Shown: one piece after another, positions 42,775 through 52,312 of the stretch | Position numbering within the stretch: the stretch's first letter is position 1 | Layout: the number at the start of each line of letters is the position of its first letter | Source: Simkaniaceae bacterium | Lineage (GTDB): Bacteria > Chlamydiota > Chlamydiia > Chlamydiales > Simkaniaceae | DNA length: 64,000 nt | Reading direction: 5' to 3' | NCBI GenBank assembly: GCA_018399055.1 | Contig: CP073762.1 | Coordinates: forward strand, 2,038,831 to 2,102,830 | Position numbers and translations under genes: made by a program | Notes under the pieces: model-generated | The model's database searches: none | What the model was told of the DNA's origin: nothing | The model's input: only the letters and a program-made list of their open reading frames with translations

Positions 42775-44010
42775 CATAACTCCAATTCCTAAAAAAAGAA
42801 TTAGTATTTTTTGAAACTCTAAGGGACAGGTCCACTCTCCCCGAGCGGCAGCACTGACTAGAGCTGGAAGAGAACGCTCAACGTTAATCGTTGCAACTAA
42901 AGGAGAACTTGAAAGCTCTTGTCCTTGCTGATCAAAGATTTTGATCGCTCCAACACAATTGCCCTGCTTTATGGGGGGGCTGATGTACTCCCAATTCAAT
43001 TCAATGGTAATATCAGGCTCTTCTGAAGGGAAATAGGAAATTGAAATGTCTTCTGTGAGAGTCGCTTTCATAACCTCCCTAGCGCCCTTTAAATCACGAC
43101 TAAAAGTATTTTCTTCTTTTCGAAATAATAAGCGCTCTTCTTTTTCTTCATCAAAAGCAGCCTCAAAAAGCCTAATCGCATCCCGAAAACGTTTATGAGG
43201 ATCATCGCACCCTAAAAGAACAGCGATTAATGTCCTCTTTCCATCTCTAGCTACGCTTGCATAGGTATAGCCTGCATCAGAATGATATCCCGTTTTCATT
43301 CCAATTGCGCGCGCATAAAAGAACTTCCCTGGAAGGATCAGTAGATCATGGTTTGTGACTTTCTTTGGTGTTTGAAGATTTGTTTGACTCCGCTCATATT
43401 CCTTTGTGGATACAATTGTCTTGATCAAGTCTTCTTTAAGAGCGTGTTTTGTGATAATCGCAATATCTCGTGCTGTTGACCAATGATTTGGATGATGCAG
43501 CCCATGGGGATTCATAAATTGGGTATCTTCACATCCTATCTCTTTGAGAAATGTGTTCATCCCCTTCATGAATTTTGGAATCGTCCCTCCAATATAGTTT
43601 GCCACGGTGTTTGAAGCATCATTCCCGGATGAAAGTAAGATGCCATGGAGAAGATCGAGAAAGGACAGTTCTTCTCCTTTCTTCAGCCAGAAATGCGTTC
43701 CATCCGGCTCCAGCAAATAAGCTGGATCTTTATAGCTATGTGCAATTTTAACATTTTTGTTCATCCGACGTAGACAATGTTGTGGGCAGGAAACGATCCC
43801 TTCGAGATCTTTTTTGTTCTTTTTCAATGCGTACAGGACCGTAGCAATCTTCGTTAGACTTGCGGGATAAGCTCTTTCATCTGCTTTTTTCTCATATAGA
43901 ATCGCACCTGTTTCAGCATTCATTAAGATCGCTGATTTTGCAGAAACCTTCACATTTAGCGGTTCCGCTGCAAGCGTGAAAGTGAAAAGGAGAAGAATAA
44001 TGATCCGCAT
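42733..44010 (-). CDS. dacF: D-alanyl-D-alanine carboxypeptidase
   Basis: Low-molecular-weight PBP of the PBP5/6 type, 425 aa, with a signal peptide (MRIIILLLFTFTLAAE). The three active-site motifs are present: S50LTK53, S127GN129 and K238TG240. MNPHGL and SSGNDASN are typical. A C-terminal beta domain is followed by a membrane anchor (LFLGIGVMLTLFG) at the end. It trims peptidoglycan stem peptides; chlamydiae make a thin division-septum peptidoglycan. Its end overlaps ksgA convergently by 42 bp. Confidence 0.95.
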   Translation of the reverse strand: MRIIILLLFTFTLAAEPLNVKVSAKSAILMNAETGAILYEKKADERAYPASLTKIATVLYALKKNKKDLEGIVSCPQHCLRRMNKNVKIAHSYKDPAYLLEPDGTHFWLKKGEELSFLDLLHGILLSSGNDASNTVANYIGGTIPKFMKGMNTFLKEIGCEDTQFMNPHGLHHPNHWSTARDIAIITKHALKEDLIKTIVSTKEYERSQTNLQTPKKVTNHDLLILPGKFFYARAIGMKTGYHSDAGYTYASVARDGKRTLIAVLLGCDDPHKRFRDAIRLFEAAFDEEKEERLLFRKEENTFSRDLKGAREVMKATLTEDISISYFPSEEPDITIELNWEYISPPIKQGNCVGAIKIFDQQGQELSSSPLVATINVERSLPALVSAAARGEWTCPLEFQKILILFLGIGVMLTLFGLSRIQSKE

Positions 44011-44212
44011 CTGAATTCCTTGTTTTCTATCCTTTGTAACAAATCATGAATTTTCAAGAAACATTAACGAAAAAAAAATCTCATCTAAAGAATTCAAAAT
44101 TAGCACTTTTAAAGTGAAATAAAATTAATTAACGAAACAACTCTTTAAAAAAAACATGAGCATCACTATGAAAAAAAGAGAGTCGTAACGAAGGAGCTAA
44201 CGGGTAATATCA

Positions 44213-44638
44213 ATGAACCCCATACAACTAGACCAAGCCTACAATGAATTTGTCTCGAGCCTATCAAGCTGGATTCCTGAAGGTATTATTGAAGTGGACA
44301 TGTCGCTATTGGAAGAAACGGGTCTATTGACCCATGCCTCGTTTGAAGAGGATAACAACCAAGAGCAATTGCCTCACTATTTTCATGTGATTGAAACACC
44401 TGATAAGGTCACACTTTTCAATCATCAATTTGCAATTTGGATCGTCCCTAAAATTGTTGATGAAAATCCCACCACCATTGTGATGATTTCTCTGATTACA
44501 GACGGAAGACCACACCTCGAAATCGTGTTCTCGACAAAAGGTGTTTACAATACTCCAAAGTTTGTATTGAGATTGTTGAAGTATTATTTGTCAGAGGTGA
44601 TCGACACGGAAGAAGCAATTTCATCTATTGGAAGGTAG
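44213..44638 (+). CDS. conserved chlamydial protein (CT550 position), chaperone-like
   Basis: 141-aa acidic protein: alpha helix at the start, beta strands in the centre (HYFHVIETPDKVTLFNHQFAIWIVPKIV, TIVMISLI), helix at the end (FVLRLLKYYLSEVI). The size, acidity and alpha-beta-alpha layout resemble type III secretion chaperones, but no family signature was recognised. It is divergent from dacF and convergent with the OppA gene; C. trachomatis has CT550 in the same place next to dacF (CT551). Function unknown. The RBS is not strong (GGAG about 20 nt away). Confidence 0.7.
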   Translation: MNPIQLDQAYNEFVSSLSSWIPEGIIEVDMSLLEETGLLTHASFEEDNNQEQLPHYFHVIETPDKVTLFNHQFAIWIVPKIVDENPTTIVMISLITDGRPHLEIVFSTKGVYNTPKFVLRLLKYYLSEVIDTEEAISSIGR

Positions 44639-46211
44639 CATACTTAAAATCGATTTCACCTGATGGAGGGAGCACAACACCAGCAAGCTCCTCCGCCTGC
44701 GTAAACTGAATATTGAGAAAGCATATAGGGATGAGAGGCATCTCTTCCATAAGAGCTCTTTCAGCTTCAACTAACGTCACATTCCTTTCCTGGGGATTTG
44801 CTTGAAAATTGGACTTTTCAAGAAGAGCCTGATATTCTTTATTCTCCCAATTGCTCATGTTGACAAGATCATGTTTATACTGGAATGTTTTAAGCATGTA
44901 TATGGGATCGAATAAATAAGAAAGCCAGCGCATCACCCCAATCTGATAGTCTCCCTTTTGGATAGCAGAGAAGTGGCAGGGCCAATCGGCCTGTTGAAGC
45001 TCCACCTTAATACCAAAAGCCTCTTGCCAATTTTGCTGCGTGATCTGAACGGTACGACTCAAATTTTCAGCCCCTGCGACACATTTGAGGTGTACAACAG
45101 GAAATGTTTCAGTTGTTAAGCCAAGTTCATCTAATGCTTCAGCAAAAAGTTTGCGTGCCAAAGGAACGTCTTGATCCTTGAACTGAGGAGGGTTATCAAG
45201 TCCAAAGCAGGGGGAAATAACTCCAAATGCTGGTTGTCCGACTTCCTCAAATGCAGCTGCCACAATACCTTTCCGGTCAAGCGCATAAGCAAAGGCCCTA
45301 CGAACCTTTGCATGATTGAAAGGAAATCTCTCCGTATTAATAAAATACCAGAACATTGTGGGGCTCTCCACTGTATCGTAGCAAGGCGTCCTTTGGATAC
45401 TCTTATATATCTCCGGAGAGGCTTTATTTATCGCACTTCCAAACCAGTCCGTTTCTTTCTTTTCGAATAGATACAGCTGCGTCGCCCCCTCTTCAACAAA
45501 ACAAGCCTCTATTCCAGGAATCACTACACTTTCTTGATCCCAGTAAAGTTGATTTTTTTCTAATATAATGTCGTTTCCATGGTGCCACTTTTTCAAACGA
45601 AAAGGCCCGTTCGAAACAAAGGATTCATCCGTGCAAAAGGCCCACATTGGATCCACTTCGTCGATATGTTTGGGGATGGGACAAAACATTGTACAAAGCA
45701 AAGCATCTACAAAGTAAGGGACTGGACAGGCAAGCTCAACTCTTAATGTGAGGTCATCGAGAGCCAAAACCCCAATTTCGTCTGGAGAAACCAATCCCTC
45801 TACGGACTCCTTGGCGTTCTTGATCATATAAAAGTTCTGAGCTCCGTGGCTTAGAGTTTTTGGATCAAGCGACTTTTTCCATGCATGCTCAAAATCATGA
45901 GCGGTTACTGGATGGCCATCACTCCACAGAGTTTCTCTTAAATGGAAGATATAAACAGTGCTATTCTCAAAAACATCATATCTTTCGGCAACAGCAGGCA
46001 CCACTTTCCCTTCAGCATCTCGCCTCATAAGACCGTCAAAAAGCATTCGAATAACGTGGGTAGTTGGCTCATCACCTCCAAGGCGGGGATCCAGAACGCG
46101 CATCTCCTCACTAAAACAAATCTTAAGCGGGCGATTGCCCTTCTCGCGGGTAGCATTTTTACTGCATCCAAATGAAAAGACCAGCAGAAGCAAAGTGGCT
46201 AAAACTCTCAA
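44625..46211 (-). CDS. OppA-type ABC transporter substrate-binding lipoprotein
   Basis: 528-aa lipoprotein of the SBP_bac_5 family. The lipobox FSFGC lies at the end of the signal peptide (Cys16). RPLKICFSEEMRVLDPRLGGDEPTTHVIRMLFDGLMR and the VPAVAERYDVFENSTVYIFHLRETLWSDGHPVTAHDFEHAWKKSLDP block are family signatures, and KVRRAFAYALDRKGIV is the typical core. It likely binds oligopeptides. No permease or ATPase genes are next to it, so it must use a transporter encoded elsewhere. In C. trachomatis this place between CT550 and rsbW has no OppA gene, so here it seems inserted. Confidence 0.9.
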   Translation of the reverse strand: MRVLATLLLLVFSFGCSKNATREKGNRPLKICFSEEMRVLDPRLGGDEPTTHVIRMLFDGLMRRDAEGKVVPAVAERYDVFENSTVYIFHLRETLWSDGHPVTAHDFEHAWKKSLDPKTLSHGAQNFYMIKNAKESVEGLVSPDEIGVLALDDLTLRVELACPVPYFVDALLCTMFCPIPKHIDEVDPMWAFCTDESFVSNGPFRLKKWHHGNDIILEKNQLYWDQESVVIPGIEACFVEEGATQLYLFEKKETDWFGSAINKASPEIYKSIQRTPCYDTVESPTMFWYFINTERFPFNHAKVRRAFAYALDRKGIVAAAFEEVGQPAFGVISPCFGLDNPPQFKDQDVPLARKLFAEALDELGLTTETFPVVHLKCVAGAENLSRTVQITQQNWQEAFGIKVELQQADWPCHFSAIQKGDYQIGVMRWLSYLFDPIYMLKTFQYKHDLVNMSNWENKEYQALLEKSNFQANPQERNVTLVEAERALMEEMPLIPICFLNIQFTQAEELAGVVLPPSGEIDFKYATFQ

Positions 46212-46262
46212 GAGAAACCTCCGGATTGAATTAAGTCACAAGCATACTCCTCAAGAAGATTT

Positions 46263-46691
46263 TTAAGGTAGATTTTTTCGCATGGTAAGCTGGTTTTTTT
46301 CCTTGACTCTTTGGTACTCCACTTTATCCATGAGCTTTTGCATGAACAAAATACCTAATCCCCCTTCTTCTAGCTCTTCAATAGGAACAAAAGGATCGAT
46401 TTTTCTCTTATGTTTCAACGGATTGAAGGGAAGCCCCGAATCTTCGATCGTGATTTCCACATATTTTCCTTCTTCAAACTGGATGGAAATTACAACTGTC
46501 CCCTCTTTCCCTTGATACGCATAGGAAATCACATTCACAAGCCCTTCTTCCAACGCAATTTCAATCCGTCTCACCTCAACGTCTGATAGACCTGTTTGAT
46601 CAAGTGTCTCGCAAACCCATCCGAGCATTGCATACAGCTCACTCAAGGTCGCGGTAAATGATTTTTGCTCTTCCATGAGCTCATCATACAT
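46263..46691 (-). CDS. rsbW: anti-sigma factor/serine kinase, RsbW family
   Basis: 142-aa HATPase_c_2 protein. The N box is RRIEIALEEGLVNVISYAYQG, the G1 box is IEDSGLPFNP, and the G2 box is EEGGLGILFMQKLMD; all ATP-binding elements are present. Likely a switch kinase that controls an anti-sigma antagonist, affecting sigma factor use in the developmental cycle (Chlamydia rsbW controls sigma66/partners). The start may be ATG 46691 or ATG 46676. Gene order with the LptE-like gene and dnaE upstream is as in Chlamydia. Confidence 0.85.
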   Translation of the reverse strand: MYDELMEEQKSFTATLSELYAMLGWVCETLDQTGLSDVEVRRIEIALEEGLVNVISYAYQGKEGTVVISIQFEEGKYVEITIEDSGLPFNPLKHKRKIDPFVPIEELEEGGLGILFMQKLMDKVEYQRVKEKNQLTMRKNLP

Positions 46692-46699
46692 AAAATGCT

Positions 46700-46818
46700 A
46701 TACCATTCACCAAATTATTTTAGATAGTATCGTCAAATAATCTCCGTTGGGAGGGGGAGCCATAGAAAGATCAAAAACAATGCAGAGTATTTGACGATAC
46801 TATCTAGATAAATGGTAT
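46700..46818. repeat. long foldback element D
   Basis: Perfect 19-bp arms TAGATAGTATCGTCAAATA (46721-46739) and the inverse (46788-46806), with an outer 8-bp pair ATACCATT/AATGGTAT (46700-46707 and 46811-46818). The 48-nt centre (CTCCGTTGGGAGGGGGAG..) is not symmetric. It fills the gap between the LptE-like gene and rsbW. On transcription it makes a long hairpin without a T-run. Confidence 0.78.
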
Positions 46819-47444
46819 TACTCTACATCAACAGACGTTTCAATATTGTAGGGAAGATTGGAAAGCCCTTCGGTGATTTTGGTGGCAAGGCGGTGATAAA
46901 TCGGATCTAATGAGGCTGATTTGGCTCCATCAATTGAGTCAAGCTGGCCAAGAGAGAAAAAGAGAACCGATTCTCGGGTCCCCGTTGCATTCATGAACGA
47001 GGCATCTTGGAGAGAGTCCGAATCAACAAAGTCGTAATCACTATATGCTGAAACGAGAAATGGACCGTAAAGGATCTTAAGGGAACGGCTATCAATTAAG
47101 GTAATCTCAACTGTCACCTCTCTACGCCCTTCGTTGGGAACAAGGCGGTTGATCCGCTCTCCTGATACAGGATGCCGGTCATATTGATACCCAATGTTTT
47201 CACAATTATCTGAGACAATCTTGCCCTCTAAGGTGATCGCCCCTCCTCGATTGGCATAGTTAAAGACACCGGAACTGCTGAGGGATTTAACAACAATATC
47301 AGTAAGCAACCCGCTCTGGTCCCCATTAAAATAGGGAACAGAAATGGTGGGAAAAGCAGAAAGGGCTTCTTTATCATCAACGCGGTAACCACAGGACGAC
47401 AAGAGGCCACTACTCAGCAGAGCTATCCACAATAGTCGCCCCAT
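46818..47444 (-). CDS. LptE-like outer membrane lipoprotein
   Basis: About 208 aa with a lipoprotein signal peptide ending LLSSC (Cys about residue 18 from ATG 47444; the longer frame begins at 47483). CGYRVDDKEALSAFPTISVPYFNGDQSGLLTDIVVKSLSSSG resembles LptE/RlpB, which plugs LptD in LPS transport. RREVTVEITLIDSRSLKILYGPF fits the same family. Overlaps the end of the BamD-like gene. Chlamydiae keep a gene of this type next to dnaE. Confidence in LptE itself is moderate. Confidence 0.65.
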   Translation of the reverse strand: MGRLLWIALLSSGLLSSCGYRVDDKEALSAFPTISVPYFNGDQSGLLTDIVVKSLSSSGVFNYANRGGAITLEGKIVSDNCENIGYQYDRHPVSGERINRLVPNEGRREVTVEITLIDSRSLKILYGPFLVSAYSDYDFVDSDSLQDASFMNATGTRESVLFFSLGQLDSIDGAKSASLDPIYHRLATKITEGLSNLPYNIETSVDVE

Positions 47445-48384
47445 CCTGGGACTTTTTATTCGAGTAAACATCGGGGACATCAAGAACTTTTAGTCGTTTT
47501 TCAGACTTATTTGCTGCTTTGGTTTCTGGATATTTCTTAAGGATTGTCGCATAGTAAATTGCAGCAGCCTTTTCCTTCTTCGTTCTTTCATAGAACTCAG
47601 CGATCTCTAATAGATCATTGGCAAGGCGCTCCTTCATCCCTAATAGCTTCTTCTCAGCCTCAGCTATACGAGGCTCACTTGGGAAGTGATAACGGAATTT
47701 TCGAAGGTTAATCTCTGCTAAATCAAGTTTATTAGCGTCAGGGAATTCCTGATCACACTCAGTAAGGTAAACTTCACTAATTCCAACATATCCATCAGGA
47801 GAAAGCGGGTGTTTAGGGAAGCGACGAATCAACGTCTGAAATGCTTCAATACTTTTTTTGTATTCTTCCATTCGAAGCAGAATCACCCCTTTTCTGTAGA
47901 GTGACTGGGCAGCCAAATCGTCTCGTGGTAGGGTTGTAATCACTTCATCATAAATCTCAAGTGCTTCGTCATATGCAGGAAGCCACTTGGGCATTTTCTG
48001 CCAGCCAAACAAGTGAACCCTTGCCCCTTCGTCAAACCCGCGAGCAATTTCAAATTTATAGCGAATAACTTGATCAAAAAACTTCGGCGTCAATTCTTCC
48101 TTTAAATAATCGGAAAAAGCCATATTTGCGTATTCCAACTCCCCCAACTTGTAATGTGCAACCCCTAGATAATAGAGGGCTTCACGAGCAAAAGGGCTTG
48201 TTGGGAAATCAGCAATGAGGTCTTGGCACTTCCATGAAAGCTTTTGCCAATCTTCATTTTGATAATGGTCGATCATTTTTGAATAGTACTGATGAACATT
48301 GATCTGACTACGAATGACCGGGTCAAGAGGGTTCGCGCTAAGCGCTCCAAACCAAATGAGAAATATGATAGCTACTTTTTTCAT
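47410..48384 (-). CDS. BamD-like TPR protein of outer-membrane assembly
   Basis: 324 aa, with signal peptide (MKKVAIIFLIWFGALSA) and several TPR-like repeats: LSWKCQDLIADFPTSPFAREALYYLGVAHYKLGELEYANMAFSDYL, ..DDLAAQSLYRKGVILLRMEEYKKSIEAFQTLIRRFPKHPLSPDGYVGISEVYL.. and YFRATI-type segment AAIYYATILKKYPETKAANKSEKRL. The YfiO/BamD pattern (fitting into the periplasm) is good, but no lipobox Cys is seen. It lies just after dnaE, as in Chlamydia (CT547/548 neighbours). Confidence 0.7.
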   Translation of the reverse strand: MKKVAIIFLIWFGALSANPLDPVIRSQINVHQYYSKMIDHYQNEDWQKLSWKCQDLIADFPTSPFAREALYYLGVAHYKLGELEYANMAFSDYLKEELTPKFFDQVIRYKFEIARGFDEGARVHLFGWQKMPKWLPAYDEALEIYDEVITTLPRDDLAAQSLYRKGVILLRMEEYKKSIEAFQTLIRRFPKHPLSPDGYVGISEVYLTECDQEFPDANKLDLAEINLRKFRYHFPSEPRIAEAEKKLLGMKERLANDLLEIAEFYERTKKEKAAAIYYATILKKYPETKAANKSEKRLKVLDVPDVYSNKKSQDGATIVDSSAE

Positions 48385-48402
48385 GTTTGTTAGTATATCG
48401 AT

Positions 48403-51400
48403 TCACTCTTCAAAAGAAAAGTCCTGAATGAAAGAAAATGACTTTATTCTATTTTCCAGCTCTGAATTCCAACCTACTCCCCACTTGGATTCCACTTCTA
48501 CAACTCCAATTTTTTGATCGATACTGCTGCTAAAAGCGATATGGATGGGAGCACTTCCGGGGTAGTTATGAAAAAGATTTTTGAGTTTTACAATTTCTGA
48601 TAAACGAACGTTATTTGCATCCAAGGTCAGATGGAGTTTTTTATTGTCTTTTGAATCCATCGTTTTCTCCACATTTTGTTTCTTTTTGCGACGGGCATCA
48701 GATTTTGCAATCTGCTTGACCTGTTCATAAAGAGCTTCATACTGCCCCTTGTTTTCTTCAGTAATAGTTGTTAAGTCTTCTAAGGAGCGACACCGAAGTT
48801 TAGTCGTATCCCCCTCCTTTTCAACCTGAAGAATTGAAAACAGAACTTGGTTTTCTATAAAAAGAGCACTATGTTCATCGTACATTCCTGGCCAAACAGG
48901 AAGCTCGAATCGCTCTACCCCATCGCTAATAATCAATATCGCAAATTTTTTCTGTGTTTTTTGAGAAATCTTTACTTTCACACTTTCAATGATGCATGCC
49001 ACTTTGACGACCGCTCCATTTTTGACAGATCCTAATTCGTGAAAAGGAAGACAGCCTAGTTCATCAACAAGATCTCTATATTCATCCATTGGATGTCCCG
49101 TTAGATAAAACCCGAGGAATTCTTTCTCCTTCGCAAGAAGCTCTTTTTTTTCCTGTTGCCTTTCAACAGCTGGAGGAGTAAGAAACGGATTCTTTTCTTT
49201 GTCTTCAATCATCGAAAAAAAATCCATAATCCCTTTAGCAGCCTCTTTTTGTTCCCGAGACGTTTGCTCGAACATAGGTTCGACGCTCTCAAGCAGTTCT
49301 TGCCGCGTCCATGTTGTAAAGTCGAAACTCCCTGCATCAACAAGATTTTCAACAACTTTTTTCCCTACTCTTGTTAGGTCAATCCGTTTGAAAAAATCAT
49401 AGAGTGATTTATACGCCCCCTGTTTCTTTCGCTCTTTGAGGATCGCCTCAACAACACCCCTTCCAACCCCCTTAATTCCTGACATTGCAAAGCGGATTCC
49501 AGAGGGGGCAGCAGCAAACTCTGTTCCTGATTCGTTAACATCAGGAGGAAGAATTTTTATTCCCATAGCTTCACATTCACGGATATGCTTCGATACTTTG
49601 GTCAAGTCATCGCTATCACAGGTCATCAAAGCCGCAAGCCATTCTTTTGGATAGTTTGCTTTGAGAAACGCTGTGACATAGCTAAGATACCCATAAGCTG
49701 CTGCGTGGGATTTGTTGAAACCGTATGAGGCGAACTTCTCAATCTTATCGAAAACTTCCATTGCCTTGTTTTCATTGATTCCTTTCTGAACAGCTCCCCT
49801 GCGGAATTTTTCCCGTTGCTTTGCCATTTCATTCCGATCTTTCTTTCCCATTGCGCGCCGCAAAACGTCACCTTCTCCAAGAGAATAGTCGGCAAGGAGG
49901 GAAGCGATCTGCATCACTTGCTCCTGATAAACCATGATTCCATAGGTCTCCTGGATGACCTCTTCCATCAAAGGATGGTCAACTTCAATCTTTTCACGCC
50001 CATGCTTCCGGTTGATAAAAGAGGGAATCATCTCCATAGGGCCTGGGCGATATAGAGCTCCTACAGCAATAATCTCTTCAAACTTGTCAATATGAAGATG
50101 TTTAGCCAGCTCTTGCATTCCAGTGGATTCCAGTTGGAAAACCCCTTGTGTTTTTCCCTGATTCAAAAGGTTGAATGTGTTCTGGTCTTCAAGAGGAATA
50201 TTGACCCAATCAATTCTTTCTCCCCCACCCTCCGCAATAGCATCCACAGTTTTTTGGATCGAAGTCAACGTCTTAAGCCCTAGGAAGTCAATTTTAAGCA
50301 TCCCAACAGCCTCGACTGGTTTCATCGAGTATTGTGTCGCAGCAAGTTCGGAATCTTTGGCACTGCAGATGGGAATGTGATCGGTCAGTGGATCTCCACA
50401 AATAATGAGCCCTGCAGCATGAATACCTGTATTCCGGATTGACCCCTCTAAGCGTCTAGCATATTCAAGAATCCTCTTTCCATCTTCATCGCTGTCTGCC
50501 ATTCTCCTAAGCTCAGGATCGAGTTCAAGTGCCCTTTCAAGTGTCATCGTGGGATCTTCAGGAACCAGTTTCGCAATTTCATTCACCTTCGCAAGGGGAA
50601 CACTAAGAACTCGGCCCACGTCTTTAATGGCCATCTTAGCTTTCATGGTTCCAAATGTAATGATTTGTGCAACCTTTTCCTTCCCATATTTTTTGAGGGT
50701 ATACTCGATAACTTCAGCGCGACGATCCATACATATATCGACGTCGATATCAGGATATGACATCCTTTCAGGATTGATGAATCGCTCGAAGAAAAGGTTG
50801 AATCTTAGGGGTTCAATATCGGTAATTCCTATCAAATAAAGGATAATCGAGCCTGCCCCAGATCCCCTCCCTGGCCCAACAGGGATCCCCTTGTTTTTTG
50901 CCCAAGCTATAAAGTCATACACGATGAGAAGGTAATCGCACATCCCTTTTGAAATGATGATTTCAAGCTCACCTTCTAGTCGCTTTGCCACAACATCCAT
51001 CGGGTCCCTATCGGGGTACTTCTCTTGAACCTTGGCTAAACGCTCAGGTGTATACCGATTTGGAATCCCCTCTTTGCACAATGTGCGCAAAAAGTTTGCG
51101 GCCTCTTCAACCCTTGTTTTTTCACTATACTCGGTCCCCTCGAGGTAAGGAGGGACAAAAACAGGATAGTATTTCGTCTCAAAATCGAGCTCCATATTGC
51201 ACAGTGCTGCTACCTTTTCGGTGTTCTCAATCGCTTCAGGAACATCTGCAAAAAGAGTCATCATTTCCTCAGGCGACTTGAAGTAAAGCTCATGCGTTGG
51301 AATCACTTTTCGCTTAGGGTTAAGACTAATCCCTCTTGGGTTCCCAAAAGAATCCCTCTCTATAACCTCAACAGGCTCACCAGACTGTACATTCATTAAA

Positions 51401-52131
51401 ATTTCATGTGCTCTCCAGTCACCTCGATCAATATAATGCGTCCCGTTTGTTGCAACGCAAGGAATTTCTCTCTCTTTTGAGAGAGAAATGAATCGGTTGT
51501 TGACTTTCTCTTGGTTTTTAACCCTGTCAAGGTACTGCTGATAAAGCCATGATTCCTTCTCAATTCCTTCTGACTTGATCTGCTCTTCATGCATCTGATG
51601 ACGCTGCAGCTCGAAATAAAAGTTCTCTCCATAAAGGTCTAACTGCCATTTCAGCTCTTCTTCAAACTCTTCTTCCCGCTCTTGAATGATGAACTGTGAA
51701 AGTCGACTGGTAATAGGCCCCGAGAGGCAAATCAGTCCTTTTGAATACTTCTCGAGAACCTCCTTATCGACACGGGGAGTGTAATAAAACCCTTCAAGGA
51801 ATCCGATCGAGGAGATCTTGCAGAGATTCCGGTATCCTTCACGATCCTTCGCAAGAAGAATTAAGGGATACCCAACAGAGTGACCAGAAATGCGTTTCTT
51901 ATCATGACAAGAAAGAGGAGCAACAACAACTTCAGTCCCAATAATTGGCTTGATTCCCTCTTTTTTGCAGGCTTTAAAAAAGTCTACAACTCCAAACATA
52001 TTGCAAAGGTCCGTGAGTGCAAGCGCCTCCATTCCAAATTCTTTGGCCTTTTTAGCCAATAATTGAACGGAAGCCGTCGAATCTAAAATTGAATATTGTG
52101 AATGAACATGAAGCGGCGTCCAACCCATCAA
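48403..52131 (-). CDS. dnaE: DNA polymerase III alpha subunit
   Basis: Replicative polymerase catalytic subunit, 1,242 aa, usual length. PHP domain at the N-terminus: WTPLHVHSQYSILDSTASVQLLAKKAKEFGMEALALTDLCNMFGVVDFFKACKKEGIKPIIGTEV. The polymerase palm has GPGRGSGAGSIILYLIGITDIEPLRFNLFFERFINPERMSYPDIDVD (catalytic Asp in PDIDVD). Later parts are TGIHAAGLIIC, MPLEDQNTF-like segments (NIPLEDQNTFNLL) and GAMGRKDRNEMAKQREKFRRGAV-type region, then a tudor/OB-like domain. ATG 52131 or 52128 starts. Spacing to the BamD-like gene is about 18 bp. Confidence 0.97.
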   Translation of the reverse strand: MMGWTPLHVHSQYSILDSTASVQLLAKKAKEFGMEALALTDLCNMFGVVDFFKACKKEGIKPIIGTEVVVAPLSCHDKKRISGHSVGYPLILLAKDREGYRNLCKISSIGFLEGFYYTPRVDKEVLEKYSKGLICLSGPITSRLSQFIIQEREEEFEEELKWQLDLYGENFYFELQRHQMHEEQIKSEGIEKESWLYQQYLDRVKNQEKVNNRFISLSKEREIPCVATNGTHYIDRGDWRAHEILMNVQSGEPVEVIERDSFGNPRGISLNPKRKVIPTHELYFKSPEEMMTLFADVPEAIENTEKVAALCNMELDFETKYYPVFVPPYLEGTEYSEKTRVEEAANFLRTLCKEGIPNRYTPERLAKVQEKYPDRDPMDVVAKRLEGELEIIISKGMCDYLLIVYDFIAWAKNKGIPVGPGRGSGAGSIILYLIGITDIEPLRFNLFFERFINPERMSYPDIDVDICMDRRAEVIEYTLKKYGKEKVAQIITFGTMKAKMAIKDVGRVLSVPLAKVNEIAKLVPEDPTMTLERALELDPELRRMADSDEDGKRILEYARRLEGSIRNTGIHAAGLIICGDPLTDHIPICSAKDSELAATQYSMKPVEAVGMLKIDFLGLKTLTSIQKTVDAIAEGGGERIDWVNIPLEDQNTFNLLNQGKTQGVFQLESTGMQELAKHLHIDKFEEIIAVGALYRPGPMEMIPSFINRKHGREKIEVDHPLMEEVIQETYGIMVYQEQVMQIASLLADYSLGEGDVLRRAMGKKDRNEMAKQREKFRRGAVQKGINENKAMEVFDKIEKFASYGFNKSHAAAYGYLSYVTAFLKANYPKEWLAALMTCDSDDLTKVSKHIRECEAMGIKILPPDVNESGTEFAAAPSGIRFAMSGIKGVGRGVVEAILKERKKQGAYKSLYDFFKRIDLTRVGKKVVENLVDAGSFDFTTWTRQELLESVEPMFEQTSREQKEAAKGIMDFFSMIEDKEKNPFLTPPAVERQQEKKELLAKEKEFLGFYLTGHPMDEYRDLVDELGCLPFHELGSVKNGAVVKVACIIESVKVKISQKTQKKFAILIISDGVERFELPVWPGMYDEHSALFIENQVLFSILQVEKEGDTTKLRCRSLEDLTTITEENKGQYEALYEQVKQIAKSDARRKKKQNVEKTMDSKDNKKLHLTLDANNVRLSEIVKLKNLFHNYPGSAPIHIAFSSSIDQKIGVVEVESKWGVGWNSELENRIKSFSFIQDFSFEE

Positions 52132-52143
52132 TGAACCTGCCTG

Positions 52144-52306
52144 TTATAGTGCTTTAACTTTAAATTGATAAAAATAAGGAAGCTATTTTGGTCGGCATTG
52201 AAGTCTGGAGCTCGCAAATAACCACAAGTGGTTGTTGAGAACGAAGATGAGAATGCAGGTTGAAAGAGCAACTTAGGTTTACCAATTTAAAGTTAAAGTA
52301 CTATTA
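52144..52306. repeat. long foldback element E (about 163 bp)
   Basis: Arms of about 24 bp with three mismatches, including a perfect 16-bp core CTTTAACTTTAAATTG (52152-52167 with 52283-52298). The similarity continues inward with gaps to about 45 nt. The centre holds a small hairpin ACCACAAGTGGT. It occupies almost all of the gap between the uhpC-like gene and dnaE. Size close to element B (164 bp), sequence unrelated. Confidence 0.72.
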
Positions 52307-52312
52307 AGCGCT

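Noticed and set aside
44011-44212. Extra small gene between dacF and the CT550-like gene
   Set aside because: AT-rich divergent promoter region; the short frames are interrupted by stops and lack a start with RBS.
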